From positions 1-64,000 of the forward strand of contig JAANBB010000196.1 in the NCBI GenBank assembly GCA_014621425.1: DNA of 64,000 nt. Direction: 5' to 3'. Positions 36,568-49,395 of this stretch are shown here, piece by piece (position 1 is the first letter of the stretch; every line of letters starts with the position of its first letter). Under the pieces are notes generated by a model that worked only from the letters and a program-made list of their open reading frames with translations, searched no databases and had not been told where the DNA came from. Source of the DNA: Cylindrodendrum hubeiense (taxonomy: Eukaryota > Ascomycota > Sordariomycetes > Hypocreales > Nectriaceae). The translations under genes and the position numbers were made by a program.

Positions 36568-39500
36568 TATCCCCGGTTTTTAAAGGAGGTCATCACTGTC
36601 CCCAGTGATCCCCACTGGCGATGCCTTTCAATTTGTCATTCCTTCCTTTTTCCTTCTATCCTTCGTGTTCTTATATTAATTATTTGATCGCATAGTTATA
36701 TAGAGCCCTTAAGGGCTATTTCTTTATCCTTTATGATGTCTGTTATAGTCCTTTATCTTCTTTGAAGGCTATTGGGTTAACTATCTTAAAGTCAGTGATA
36801 ACTTCCTTATTAATATCCTTAACTCAGATCTAGCTATTATACTCTGGGCCCTATCCCTTCTATTATATCTAGAAGCCCTCAAAAGATATAGCCTTTCTTC
36901 TAAGCTAGTGGACCTATTACCACAGGATCTGGTCTATAATATATTACCCACTATCTTCCTCTACAGGACCTAGCTTATCAGGATAAAAGGTATTAGTATA
37001 AGTGGGTTAGAGTTACTAATAGGATATTATAGAATATATCCTCTAAGCAGGGGATAGCTTAAGCTTAATAATAAGGTCTCTGACTATTTACTTAATTATA
37101 AAGGGACCAGTACACTATTAAGATAGTTTCCTTACTAGCTTTCCAGAAAGATAATATCTATTATAAAGTTATAAATATACCTTATCCCCGGCCTTAAGCT
37201 AAATAGGGCGGTATTTTATGTTATACTATCTCTTTACCTTAGCAATTATGAAGTCTATCACTAACTATACCTCCTTCTATATAGCCTCATAAAGGAAGGG
37301 TAGGTTAATAGCTTTCTTATTATCCGACTAGAATAACTCTAAGAGCCCGCGGAGGTTAATATTATAAATAAATTTATAAATAAATATATAAATTCTAATA
37401 TTATAAGTATTATTAAGGTTCTATTATAAGACTAGAAAGATCCAGATCTAGTTAGTATTAGGACTTTTTATATAATAAAATCATAATATAATCTTAATAG
37501 TTTAATTTCTCTATTTAAAGAGGTTATTAGTCTAAGGATAATATATTATAATTATTATAAACTTAATATTAAAGAGATTCTAGAGGGTCTTCTAGAAAGG
37601 GAATATAAACTTAGAATTACAGTCTAAGATAATAACCTTTAATATATCTTAATCTAATAGTATAAGTTACTAAATAAGAACTATAACCTAATAGATTATT
37701 AAATAAGTAAAATACCCTAAAATTAGAAAATATTACTTACTTATTATATATATAACTATTATAAAAATATTAAAAGTCTTAAAATCCTTAAAAGCCTATA
37801 GAAAACTTACTAATAAAATAAGTAATAGGCTAATAATAAAGTTAATCGTAATAATATATATAGGGTATTTTAGGGATTAAATAACTTAATAATTACTAAT
37901 ATAGGGCTACCTATTAATCTAATTTAAATAATAGATCTAATAGCTATAAATATACTTTCTAATAATATAAATAAAATTATAAATACAGAAATCTAAGAGC
38001 TCTTTTATTATTCTCTTAGTTCTAAAATAATATTAATTATTATAAACTATTTTAAGGATCTCAGATTTTAGACTATATAATATATAGAAATAAGTATAAT
38101 TATTAACACTCTAATAATAGAGCAGTCTATCTCAGAAAGTAAAGGATATCCTGAACTTAAAGGTATTTATAGTATTCTCAGTAATTAGTTAGGCTATTAA
38201 TATAAAGTCTTTACCCAAGATTATAATAATAATCTTCAAGAATTTTATATCGGTTATATAATCTTATTAGAATCAGATCTTTATCTCTTCTACTATTAGG
38301 ACTTCTAAGACTATTAATATATTATTAAGGGCTATATAATTAGGCCTTAAATAATAAGGGTTAATATTAGTCTCAGGGGCTATAAAGTAACTAAGAATAT
38401 CAGAGATAAAGTTCTTCTTATCTAATAGATAGAAAATCTTAAGATTATATTTAGAGAGATAAATAGAGGCTATAACTAGTTATTAGTTCACTTAGTTAAT
38501 ATTTGAGATCTTAAGAAAGATTTTCTTAATAATCTATTTAATAATAGAATAGTCTATTAGTATAACTATAGGTAGTTTTATAGATTAAAAGGATATATAT
38601 AGTCTCTTTATAGTCTATATAAGGTAGGTAACTTTAAGTTCTATTAGTCTATATTATTATTTTACTAATATAAGTATATAATTAAGAAAGTATATAGAAT
38701 AAATAATTATAATTAAGATATATATTCCTAGTTCCTAGATATAATTATTATAAAGGTAAAATAAAATAGCTTTAAAGCCCCTCTTAAAATTTATATTAAT
38801 CTATAAAAAGAGTTCTTTCTAAAAATCTAGATAGTTTAGTATTTAACCTGAGATAATCTCTTCTTATAAGATAATAAAGATAATCTTCTTATCTTATAAT
38901 AATTTATAGTAAATTATATAAATATAGGCTTTATAATAATTAGAATTTCTATTAATAATTTTACTTTCCTTCTAGCCTTTAGCTAGAAGGGTAACCTTTT
39001 ACTTTTATAATAACTCAATAAATTATATATAATAGGGAATAAGATATCTAATATATCCTATAATTCTAATATATTACTCAAGGCTAGTAAGTTAATAAGG
39101 GAATTTAAGCTAGATAAAGATAGCTATCTATTCCTCTATTATACTTAGCTTAAAGATATTAACATAGAAATTAAGGAACTAAATATTAAGGTATTTAATC
39201 TAACTTTTCTTAGAGGAAATTATAAGGTTCTAGGCTTAGAAAAGATTAAATAGGATTTTCAGATATTTTAGATATTATTTTATAATCTTAGAAAAGATTA
39301 TAATATTATTAATAAAGGTATAGTTATAATTCCTATAAGAGTAAAATAACTTATCTATATATCTTTATATATAAATAGGAAAATTATAAAAGTCTATTAG
39401 GACTATAATTAACCTTTCCAAGCCTTAATAGCTTATTATTATAAAGTAATCTTAATATTTGAGCTTTATACTAAACTAGAAAAAGAAAGATAAGATATTA

Positions 39501-40858
39501 ATAGTTATAATATATCAGGCTTTATAGAGAGCTTAAATAATATCTTCCTATTAAGATAAAGGATAGTTATTAGGAATAGTAATTTTATTAAGAATTCTAA
39601 GATTAATAATTAAATAGCCCTTAGACTTACCTTTAATTATATACCAGACTATAAAGACAGGAGCAATAAAGAGTATAAATCCCTTAACCTATTTAAGATA
39701 ATCTTATTAGTAAAGGAGATTAAATTACCTATTAATAAACTTACAATCTCAGAGACCACTAGGGTAAGATCTCTATAATATATAATACTCATACTAGTTA
39801 TTAATAAGAAGGACTTAAAGTTCTTTACCAGAAAGGACCTTAATAAAGCCTATATTAATTTACAGTTTCACGTAATAAGTAACAAATCAGATAGCTATCT
39901 TAGAAAAGGCAGGATCTTCAGTATATATGTGGATACCTTTATTAATAATAGTCTCGGGCAGATTTAGTGTTCTCTATATATAGATTTAATAGGGAACTTA
40001 TAAGATCTCGGGAGGAAGTTCAGTTAGGAACTCGGCCAGGGCCTCAGGCAATAAGGGCTTTCTCAAGAGATCGTTATCATAAGCAAGGAAAGCTATAATC
40101 ACAGAGGCAGCCTTACAGCACTACTTCCACGACAGATTAGCTTTCTATTAGTCTTTAAAGATAATATCACTTAGTAAGACTACTAGCTAGACTTCCTGGA
40201 GAGCCCAGTCAATTCCATAGGATCCAGAGGCAATAGCCTCAACTTCTTTCATAAGATTAAACTCCTATATCACCAAGGGCAGAGAAAGAGCGGTATTTGC
40301 TATAAGAGCTATTGAGGAGGCCATTGAGGGATCTATAGCTATAATCAGGGCCAGAGTCATGGCCATAGTCAGAGTAATCAGGGCTATAGCCCAGGTCAAT
40401 ATAAAATAGCTCTTATCTTCACACTTAAGGATATTTCTGATCTTCTACTTCTAGTAAAGCTTAATATCTTTTTTTGTGTTATTCACAAAGATCACAGCAG
40501 GAGGGGCTTTATAATCAACTATAATATATATCACTAAGAGCACTAAGATATAGAAGGCAAAGCTATAATCTTTAGGAAATTCCTTCTAGATTATAGTAAT
40601 AGCCAGGGTTTATCCCGCGGATATAATAATAGCTCTAAGAGCACTAACACGGCGGTTAATATATCTTTAAGAGTGAGAGATATTAAAGGGAATATAAAAA
40701 TTATCAAGAACACCACACTAAATCCACCTCTCTATGATAAGGATATTACATTTATAGGGGTCAAGAAAGCCATTACCAAGCAGGGCCACTATCTCTAGCT
40801 TATCCTAAACCCAGGTAAATATAATAAACTTGATAATACTAGCCTTTATACTATTAGT

Positions 40859-41071
40859 ATGGAGGTCTTTAATATAGAAGGTAAAGATAGCCCACTTATT
40901 AATATACTTCTAGCTACTAATACCCTTAATAATAATAGGGTCTCTCTTCTCGATAATGTACTCAAAGGTTTAAAGCTAGCCTCGATCAATTATAGGGCAG
41001 CCATAGCCCAAATTATCACAGATTTCCACAAAGTGAGAGTCAATTACCCGAATCTTAACCTTCAAGTATAA
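40859..41071 (-). other. Less-mutated protease-region segment of the element
   Basis: Within the element, about 39.87-41.07 kb is visibly less AT-rich than the rest. The plus-strand 70-codon open frame here is the antisense of the protease region. Read on the minus strand, the sequence gives protease-like blocks (KRDPIIIKGIS, then ALLGNGFLDPYKCNILII further on, near 40.74-40.79 kb), interrupted by TAG in place of CAG. Confidence 0.5.
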
Positions 41072-44048
41072 ATAAGTATAATCATTACTTTAACTATAGG
41101 ACTGAGGTTCTAGGAGGGTCTCTAGAATAGTCTAGGTTATATAGGTTAGTATAATCAGGATTAGGGCTACCTTTATTATAATCAGGTTATCACTATAGAT
41201 CTTAAAATAATAGAAGAGGTAATTATAACTTAAGAAGGTCTTCTTATAATACTTATACTATAAGGGTCTTGCTAGATAGTAGGGCTTATCTCTGACTACC
41301 TGTTAGGGCAAGATATAATAGTTAGTGAGATTATATTCCTCCAAGACTATTTCCAAGGGAAAAGAGTATTAATAGGTCTTATAAGTGAAGCTAGGGTTAG
41401 TAGGAAGATCAGAGATTAATCTGGTTATAGCTATAATATAAGCCTATTAGGATTTTACTAAGAAAACTAAAGAATCTAATAGAGAGACTTTATCCTCATT
41501 ATTAGTATTAGAGATAATAGGACTCCGGTTAATCTCAGGCTTAGGTTTAGATTTAGCTATTTAATATTTCTTTTTAAAGGTAATCTTCTTCAGGCTATTA
41601 TAATAATTATAATTATAATAGTTATCTCAGGACTTATTTTAATAATAATTATTATTATTATTATCTTAAGTTCTATAATTATCTTGGAAAGGGTAGTTAT
41701 AATTATCCTATTAGTTATTATAGTTATAGTTATTATAGTGGTCTTAGAGTCAGTTTTAAAATCAGTCCTTATATTAATCGTGATTATAATTCTATCTGCT
41801 AGGGTAGTCATGATCTTACCAGATAGAAAAGTGATTATCTCGGTATCCTTATTATTATCAGGCTATTTCTATAATTACCAATTAAAGGTCTTTACATTTC
41901 CAGATAAAATCAGATAGTCTATCTTTTAATCTTAATATCTTGAGGAGGTAAGAGATCTTATAATTAATCTACGAGTAGATTATCTAGATAATAAGTCTCT
42001 CCTCTATAATATTAAGTTATTTAGTATATACTATCTTATATTAAACCTATTATATAAGATTAATATTATTATTAATAAGATTAAAGGTATATTTTCTAAT
42101 ATAGAGATTAATTATAATTTTAATATCTAAATACTTAAAATAAGTTATTAACTTCTTATAGAATTTATAGATAGGAGTATTAAAAAGTTTATTATACTAG
42201 TCTATATTAAGTTTACCTATAAATTATCCCTAAGCTTTACCTCTAAATATAGAAATATAATAATCTTAGAGAGAATCCTTATTATAATACTTAAAGATTT
42301 AGAGATACTTATAAAAGAGATATATATTAGTATAAATCTATTTATTTTAATTAATAATCAATCTTATTTTCTTAGGATCCTTATAATCTAAATTAAAAAT
42401 ACTAATAATCTCCTTCTTAACCCTCTTCTAAGAGTTATTTCTAATTATAGATAAGATATAAGACTAATCCTATTAGACTTAATAGAGGATATTAGTAATT
42501 ATCTTACTATTACTTAAAAAATTATTAGGAAATAGATTACAATAAGGTATAAAATTATACTAGCTTCTTCATAAAAGTAATAGGTTAGAATTCAGAATAG
42601 TCTTATAGTTTTAGATTAGGCTCTAAAGATTAAATAACTTAGAGATATTATCTTTATATTCTAGGGGACCTCTTATAATAATAAGCTTAATACTAGTAGA
42701 TTTATTAAATAAATTAAAATCAAATTATTTTATAATAGTCTTCTACTATTAGTTAAGATAGTCTAGATTAGTAATCCTAGTATAAAATAGTTTAAGAAGG
42801 TCTTATATATAACTATCTTAGATAATAAACTTTAAAATAAAGTATTAAAGATTATAGATAATATTATTATCCTAAAGAATTAGTATTTTAAGAATCTCTT
42901 AAATAAGAATCTTACTTAGAAAATAGGAATAATAAAAATCCTATTTAAGAGTTTTAATATTATATAAATTCTTAAACTATCTAATTATAACCTACCTATT
43001 AAGATTCTCAATATCTTAAAAGTTTACTAAGAAATACTTATATTATATTATTATATATATAGAATTAAGTAATTTATTATTACCCAAAATATAAGAATAG
43101 ACTATTATAATTCCGGGAACTATAATAATCTTATATACCCAAGTTATAAAAATACTATTACCTCTAGAGATATTACAGATCTATTATTAATTTAATATAA
43201 TAATATAGGGTCTTAAATAAGTTATAATTATTATAATAAATTAATTAAGGGATATTTACCTAAGGAATTATAATATCATTCTAATTTTAATTAACTAGGA
43301 AAATTAAATTTCCTCTATTCTTAAGATAAGGTTAACTATCTATTATTCTATCTCTATATACTTATAATATATAATCCTTAATATAGCTCTAGGGGGCCTG
43401 ATTATAATCTATAATATCTAGAAACCCTAGATTTAATTAAGTTAAATAATAAAGAGAGTTAAAATTAACTCTATTTTTATTAATTAAGATAAAGAGAGAT
43501 AATTAATATTAATATTAATTATAATTATAAGATCTTAAATTAAATAAGATAATATTAAGACTCTTATAACTAACTAATAGTAAAATAAAATATAAAGATT
43601 AATAATATAATCTATATACAGAGATTATAATAAGATTATAAATTCAAATTCACCTAATTTTCTTTTTTTATTTTTTTTCTTATAAGGACTTAACTAATAC
43701 TAATACCCATAGCAGACTAGCTTAAAAGGTAAAATTAATATTTAGTATAATAACAGTCCACAAAATAGAAAGGAAAGGTATTTTCAAGTGCACTTCTTCA
43801 AGGAATATCACACTTTAATATAATCATTACCTAAGGATAATAATATAAGGGGGGTATAGAGCAGGCTATAACTCTAGCATTATCATAGAGATCAGGATCC
43901 AGGGGGAAGCTAGTCATACTACCAAGGATCACATAGTTATAATTAGTCAGCCCGAAATCAGGGGACCTAGTTAGTCAGCTTCGGCCGTAGTACCATCGAA
44001 GTAAATCGCAGGCTGGTTAACTGTGCGATAGCTACAATTACTACCATT

Positions 44049-44231
44049 TAATACGTTAAAACGCGAGGGTCACAATATAAGGGTATTCAGAATATAAGAA
44101 AGAAGGTTATTTTTCTATCTCTGCGGTCGTGGGCTCGGGACCGTAAGGGTCCCGGCCCACGTGACCGCACAAGGCCTGATGCCTCAGGCCCGACCTCGAG
44201 CTTGAAGCTCGGGATCGGGCTTCCCGCATCA
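44049..44231 (-). repeat. Right LTR (5' LTR in element orientation), hairpin-rich
   Basis: The better preserved LTR. It holds three inverted repeats in series: 44123-44168 (GCGGTC...GACCGC, with an inner GGGACC-GTAAG-GGTCCC), 44173-44190 (GGCCTGA-TGCC-TCAGGCC) and 44188-44220 (GCCCGA...TCGGGC), so about half of its length can fold. It should contain the element's promoter and polyadenylation signals, which I cannot place. Confidence 0.93.
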
Positions 44232-44236
44232 CACGG
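44232..44236. repeat. Right target-site duplication of the LTR element
   Basis: CACGG, identical to 36380-36384. It marks the right boundary of the insertion. Confidence 0.9.
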
Positions 44237-45891
44237 CCCCTCGTATATCAATTACAAGAACATGCATGCAATAATACCTATCAGGCATAAAACAGGTTAC
44301 CCACGGATGTTTAAGGTTATTTGTTGGTGCTTAGGTCCTATTAGACCGTGATAAAAATATGAGAATGGACGGAATTTATCAATCAACACAATGTTTGACC
44401 CTTGAAACTTGACTGATACTCCAGACTATTGATAAAAAAATGAATGATGCAGCATATACTCATTAATCTGCAATCGCAAGTGGGGCAGACATCAGTGCAA
44501 TTTGAGTCGGGTTATCTTCGATCCGAGACACAAACCAATGCTATACCAACTCGACTTTATTCATGACTATCCTCTCCTCCATCCTCGCCATAAACTGAAT
44601 TATTAATAAGATACTATATTTGGTTTTATTGAGTTCTCCAAACACGGTCTCAATATCCTTATCCACCTGGAACACGCTCGGACTGGGAGTAGCCGCAACG
44701 TGGGTCACACTCGGCCTGGTGGGTATCCTTCAGCCAGCTCGGTCAGCAAAAATATCTAGTGTAACATTACCGACACGGCCCAGTGGAAGGGTAGACAATT
44801 CAGGTATCACCCTCATTATTCGTTCTAGAGATTTTACCATCTCTGCTACCCTATTTGCGTTGCACATAACCTGAAGGATGAAGAGATGGGCACAGTAATA
44901 CTGAGCACCATGATCATCTGAGCGGCAGACATTTATCTTGCCTGGAATACTGGGAGCTAATTGGAGCAAGTGACTACTATAAGCTAGTCGAAGCTACATA
45001 TATCTAACGTTATCAGAATGATCACCTTCGCTGCCGGGGCTTCTGTCTGAGTTCTATCGGTTTGGGATTTAAGGACTTCTTCGCTTGAACAAGCATACAC
45101 GTCTCACGGTAGTATTCGATCCTAGGCTATCATTGCATCGTGGTCCTAGTCCAGGTCTTCCGCAGCCGGGCCTACTAAGTACGTTTCAAAATGTTCTGGT
45201 CGACATCCTATTCAGGCCTCATCGCTTCCACCCCACATGGTTGCTAAGCGGTGATGATCAGCTCTAAGAAGAATTGACAGGCTGTGCTACATCCGCATCC
45301 TACCACATGATCAGCTCCCGAGGCCTGCGCTCTAAGACTTGTGAGCGAGCTCGGCTAGCAATGAACTCATGGGCATCAAGTGACCGTGTAGGAAGAAAGC
45401 TCCAAGATGAGAGTCCTGGTGTCTCGAGCCTAATGAATATTTAGACCAACATGGTTGCAGTTAGTTTCTCAAGTAAGGAAATCAGCGGGTCGCTTTGTTT
45501 CAGAGGACGCGTCGCGTTACTCAAGATAAGCGAACCCAAGATATTGTTAAACCGAGTCAAATGGAGCTTCACATGAGGTATATAATTTCCATGTTATTAT
45601 CTTAGTCGCACAGAGTATCATTGAACGAAAATAGTACAAGGTGTTATATACGACGGCCCATCTGGACAGTCATGTCGCGAGAATCGACACATCAAGTGCT
45701 AATATTGTGGCTGTCCATCTCGCTAGGGCATCACTTCCCGTGTTAGGTTCCCTGGAAAATCGCGAGCCTGTCATTAGCGTACTTCATTTGGAATGAATAG
45801 CTGAGATAAAGTTGATCAAGAGGGAAGCGCGAACCGTGTCAAGGCCATTTGTCGGACCAAGGGAGCCGTCAAAAAAAATTGATAGCGATGT
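44237..45891. other. Spacer right of the LTR element
   Basis: About 1.65 kb with only short open frames. A minus-strand frame at 44730-44969 could be a relic of a larger protein but has no motif I recognise. No gene is supported. Confidence 0.4.
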
Positions 45892-46137
45892 TTAGGACCA
45901 CCACCAACGGCTTGAGCTTTGTCTCTTGAGATCATTGAGCTTATCAGAGAAGTTCAAGCGCTGCTGCTCGCTCAGTCTGTTTCCCACGGCATCCAAGACC
46001 TTCGTGTGCTCCTTCTTCAGATCCTCAAATCCCGCGTCCAGCTCTTTGTGCCACGGGTAAAGCACGAAGACCTGGAAGCACAGCGCGGAGCTGGCCACCA
46101 CGAAGTTGGTCACCGAAATGGCCCGTGTGACTATCAT
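45892..46137 (-). CDS. Small single-helix protein of unknown function
   Basis: 81 residues from an ATG at 46137 in a CACCATG context; the open frame extends further upstream but has no earlier ATG. The N-terminal segment (about residues 7-26, VTNFVVASSALCFQVFVLYP) is hydrophobic and would span a membrane once. The rest is a charged, probably helical or coiled-coil tail (KELDAGFEDLKKEHTKVLDAV) ending in a Trp-rich SRWWWS. The layout, a short N-terminal anchor then a coiled tail, resembles small mitochondrial inner-membrane assembly or scaffold proteins of fungi, but I do not recognise the family and infer no function. An upstream coding exon is possible. It lies alone between the LTR element and the Nramp gene. 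Confidence 0.55.
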   Translation of the reverse strand: MIVTRAISVTNFVVASSALCFQVFVLYPWHKELDAGFEDLKKEHTKVLDAVGNRLSEQQRLNFSDKLNDLKRQSSSRWWWS

Positions 46138-47360
46138 GGTGTCTGGGTGACTGGAAAACCCGCGATGCTGGCCGTTGGATGCCTGTTCGGGTGTTGGCTT
46201 GGGTTGTGGAAACTGCCTCAAAGCTCACTGCTTACTGCTCACTGACGTCAAGTCAAGTTGGTGCGGGCCGCCGGGGACACGTCACCCAGATAAACAGAAC
46301 GAAGTCGATATGTCAACGGCACAAAGTAGGGGAAAGGGAGGACAGGAGGTTGAGAACGAAATTAGGCGCAATTGAGGTTACATGGAAAGATTACAATAGG
46401 AAAAAAAGAAGGTTTCACAACAGGACTTGGTGTTTTCTCCGGTACCGGGAAAGTCCGCGTGCTCACATGCCGCTCGGTCCGAGGCCTGGATTCGAGGCCT
46501 GGATTCGAAAAGTGGTCTGATCATATGAGTACGGAATTGTCACGGGTGGATACTCTGGCGCTGTGGCCATTGGCCGCAGGCGAGCATCATGTTGCATTCG
46601 GCTGCCACTTGTAGCATTTGTAGGGGACACCCCTGCCTACAGTAAGCAGGCTGATCTGGCATCGGTTCGAGATTGATAAAGAAGATACACCAGCAGTCGG
46701 CGCAACAGGCAGGTAAATTCTCGGGGATGGAGGTTACCAACGATGGCCACGTGGTGGGTGACAGCTGATGCATGACGCCGACTTCGCCAATTGAAGAGGT
46801 CACGGCGAGGACGTCAGGGGTACGTGTACCCGATCACATGTGTACCAGGGGTATTCCTCGCAGATCGTACTCAATAGCGCAAGGGAAGTATAATATGACG
46901 TAAAGACCGTCATTGAGTACCCGCCTAAACGAATTCTCGCAAGGATCAAACGCAATCACCAAACGACAATCAGTGAACATCAATCGTCGGTTGACCTTCT
47001 GCAGGAGGCCTCCTTCAAAAGTCGACGGACCAAGAATAAAAGGTGTTAATAAACGAAATTAAACCCCCGCGGTTTCATGGAATAATTAATGGATTAAATT
47101 CTTATATTTTGTACTCATGAGAGTTGCACCTTCTATGAGATGACTGGTCTTGAACGAATCTGTAATTTTCCAGAACCAATACTCCAGTGTTAGTATGAAG
47201 AGACATCAGTAATGTCGAAAAAGAAACAAAGTCCGGGAATGGATGTAAAAATAACGAGATGCATGGCAAATAAACCCGCCATTGAGAATCCCGCTTCCCC
47301 GAATCTACAGCGTCAGAGATGTAGATCTCTCAACACCAAGTAGCATCCATGTTTTCCCGA
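46138..47360. other. Intergenic between small protein and Nramp gene
   Basis: No gene seen. It includes a perfect 13-bp tandem duplication (46481-46506) and the presumed 3' UTR of the Nramp gene. Confidence 0.4.
46481..46506. repeat. Perfect 13-bp tandem duplication
   Basis: GAGGCCTGGATTC occurs twice in direct succession with no mismatch. It is probably a recent slippage event, and nothing ties it to a function. Confidence 0.8.
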
Positions 47361-49395
47361 TCATTCACCCTTCCCCAGAAGAACCAAGTTGGCTACATTC
47401 ATCCCTGCAATGATGGCCCAGACTAGTACCGCAATGACAACAGTGTACCAAGAGTTAGCCATCGACACACTTCCATCGCTGGCTCTCCCTGGTTCCATAG
47501 ATCGTGAGTCGCGGCGGGCTGATGTGTTCCCTTCGACGACAGTCCCGTGGAAACCGATCCCACTAGACTGGACTGTCATGTATTTTTGACGACAAGTGAA
47601 ATAGATCAAGGGGGCTGTGACAAATGGTAAAACAACGCTGAGTACGACTTGGGATCCATTAAGTGCTTTGCTTAGGCCAGTTCGGCCCACTGCTCCAGCG
47701 ATGATGATGCTAGGCGTGATGCTGATGCTTCTCGTAAAGAGACGGCGTAGCCAGGGTCTCATCCTCCAATTCATGGCTCCTTCACTGACCATCTGTCCAG
47801 CAATAGTGCATACGACACCAGCCGAGATGCCTGAAAGGAGCAACGCGAGAGCAAAGACAGTGCCAGCTGCTGGAGATATGGATTCGGAAAGAAGGGCGTG
47901 GATACTGAAGATATCTGCATCAGGGGCATCGGGATCGCCGTACAAGGAGGCTCCAGAGACGATGAGAATAGCCGAGTTGACAAATAACGCGAACGTGAAA
48001 AGAGCGATGGCCAATTCGGCAGTTGAGACCTTGATGGAGTATCTTATGGCTCTCAGGGACGGAACATAGAAGCCTTTGTCAATACCATATTCACTGATTG
48101 AAGGATTTTGTATTTGGGGAGACAACAGGCCGTGTTTCTCGTCGTAGGCTCGGAGACGAGGTTGGACGATTCCCGAGCCAAGGTAAAGGCTGTGCGGCAT
48201 CACAGTTGCGCCAAGAATGCCACATGCTTGGTATAAACTGCATCTCGTCAGAAAGCGCCACCTAGAGGCATAATTAAATGAAAGAACTCACCCTTTTTGT
48301 TGCACAATCGCACCAGATGGCAGGTAGCCTTTGAAGACGTCTCCGACGGGAGTGCTCTCAATCAGAGACAATTGAAAGCAAAAGCAAATTACGACAGCGA
48401 TGACCAAACACACGATAAAGAACTCGAAGATTCTGAGTCCTCTCATAGATCCGTGAGGCCGATAAAAGAAGAGGATGATCATCACGTCAAGGATCGAAAG
48501 GGCGCACCCAGCCACCAAGGGCACGGCAGGAGCGAGTAGATTCAGCCCGATAGCAAAACCAATTACCTAAAGAAGTTGTAAGCGTTAGATGACCATCCAG
48601 CAAGGCACGCAGGCAGTATGGCAAAGCACAAAAATACTGGGTGGACATACTTCTGCGATATCTGTCGCGATGATGGCGACCTCTGCAAAGAAATAGAGGA
48701 CATAGTTCAGCCATCGCGGGAGATGCGCCCGACAGGCCTCGGCGAGATTGAGACCAGTGACTGTGCCAAGCTTGATGCAAAGGCTCTGAAGGAAGATGGC
48801 AAATATATTGGAAAGAAGAACAACGAATAGCAGCTTGAAGCGGAACGTCGCTCCAGCCGCGACGTCTGTGGCGTAATTTCCGGGATCAACTTGGCAGCAT
48901 TAGTTCAGTTCGTCTGTGGGGTCCTCTGCCAAGGAATAGTGGCTTACTGTATGCAACGGAGATCATGAACCCTGGCCCGATGAACGAGCTAAACTTGAGG
49001 ATTGTATTCTTGAAGCGCGTGAATGGGCTGGAGCCATCGCTACCGTCACCGGATGATCCATTGCGAGACGCGTGGGATAGTGAGCGAAGTGGGAGCGGTG
49101 CATCCAGGTTCGATGCCGCATCCTCTCGCGAGTTGTGGCGACTGGCGACTGCATCGGACAACGCAGAAGTCGTCGCTACATTGCCAGTGTCTGCAGATCG
49201 GTCCGGGATCAATTGATTGGGAGCGCTTGGAGGTGAATCGCCAATCGACACGTTTTGGTCAGATCGCTTCAATTTTCGCGCAGTGACAGCGCCCTGGAAG
49301 TCGGCGTTGGTTGTCAGGCCATTGGAGGGCGTGTTGGGGGTCTGGCTGTAGCCGTCTCCGTCGCACGGCTCCTCTGTTGAAGAGGTGCGGTTCAT
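47361..49395 (-). CDS. Nramp-family divalent metal transporter (SMF-like)
   Basis: Four exons, 49395-48948, 48889-48651, 48566-48292 and 48237-47361, join in frame to 612 residues. The first intron ends in an AAG acceptor and splits the codon before the key DPGN motif. The first about 125 residues are Ser/Asp-rich and disordered. The transport core shows IDPGNYATDVAAG at residues 150-162, where Asp and Asn bind metal, and ATVMPHSLYLG with MPHS at 334-337, whose Met coordinates the ion. Both hallmarks are intact. A last long exon carries helices 7-11 and a variable cytosolic loop. Nramp proteins couple proton flow to Mn2+/Fe2+ import at the plasma membrane or vesicles; yeast SMF1/SMF2 are the reference. 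The start is the first ATG of the frame. It lies about 13.6 kb from the siderophore transporter, beyond the LTR element. Confidence 0.95.

Larger units (their letters stand above)
36385..44231 (-). mobile_element. RIP-decayed Ty3/Gypsy-like LTR retrotransposon
   Basis: A 7,847-bp element bounded by 183-bp direct LTRs, 7-bp inverted ends (TGATGCG/CGCATCA in ancestral form) and a CACGG target duplication. It reads on the minus strand. A primer-binding-like TGGTAGTAATTG starts two bases inside the right (5') LTR. Going leftward, a Tyr/Asn/Asp/Gln-rich gag tail lies near 41.8-41.4 kb and a protease-like stretch near 40.95-40.6 kb. Reverse transcriptase covers about 39.7-39.0 kb, where the catalytic YxDD-type motif now reads FINNIIIFS (39290-39319). 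Integrase presumably follows towards 37 kb. No long frame survives: glutamine codons have become TAG throughout and the interior is extremely AT-rich and TpA-rich, the pattern left by repeat-induced point mutation (CpA to TpA). The element is dead. Confidence 0.9.

Noticed and set aside
36568..36600. Polypurine tract expected next to the 3' LTR of the element
   Set aside because: The minus strand here reads CTTTAAAAACCGGGGATA, only partly purine, so I could not place a convincing tract.
40859..41071. 70-codon plus-strand open frame inside the LTR element, protein-like in composition
   Set aside because: It is antisense to the protease region of the minus-strand pol. The minus strand gives ordered protease and reverse-transcriptase blocks in the right order.
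41590..41917. Open frames on both strands rich in Ile/Val or Ile/Thr
   Set aside because: Low-complexity AT-rich sequence. The third minus frame reads as a Tyr/Asn/Asp/Gln-rich gag tail with TAG for CAG, so these frames are shadows.
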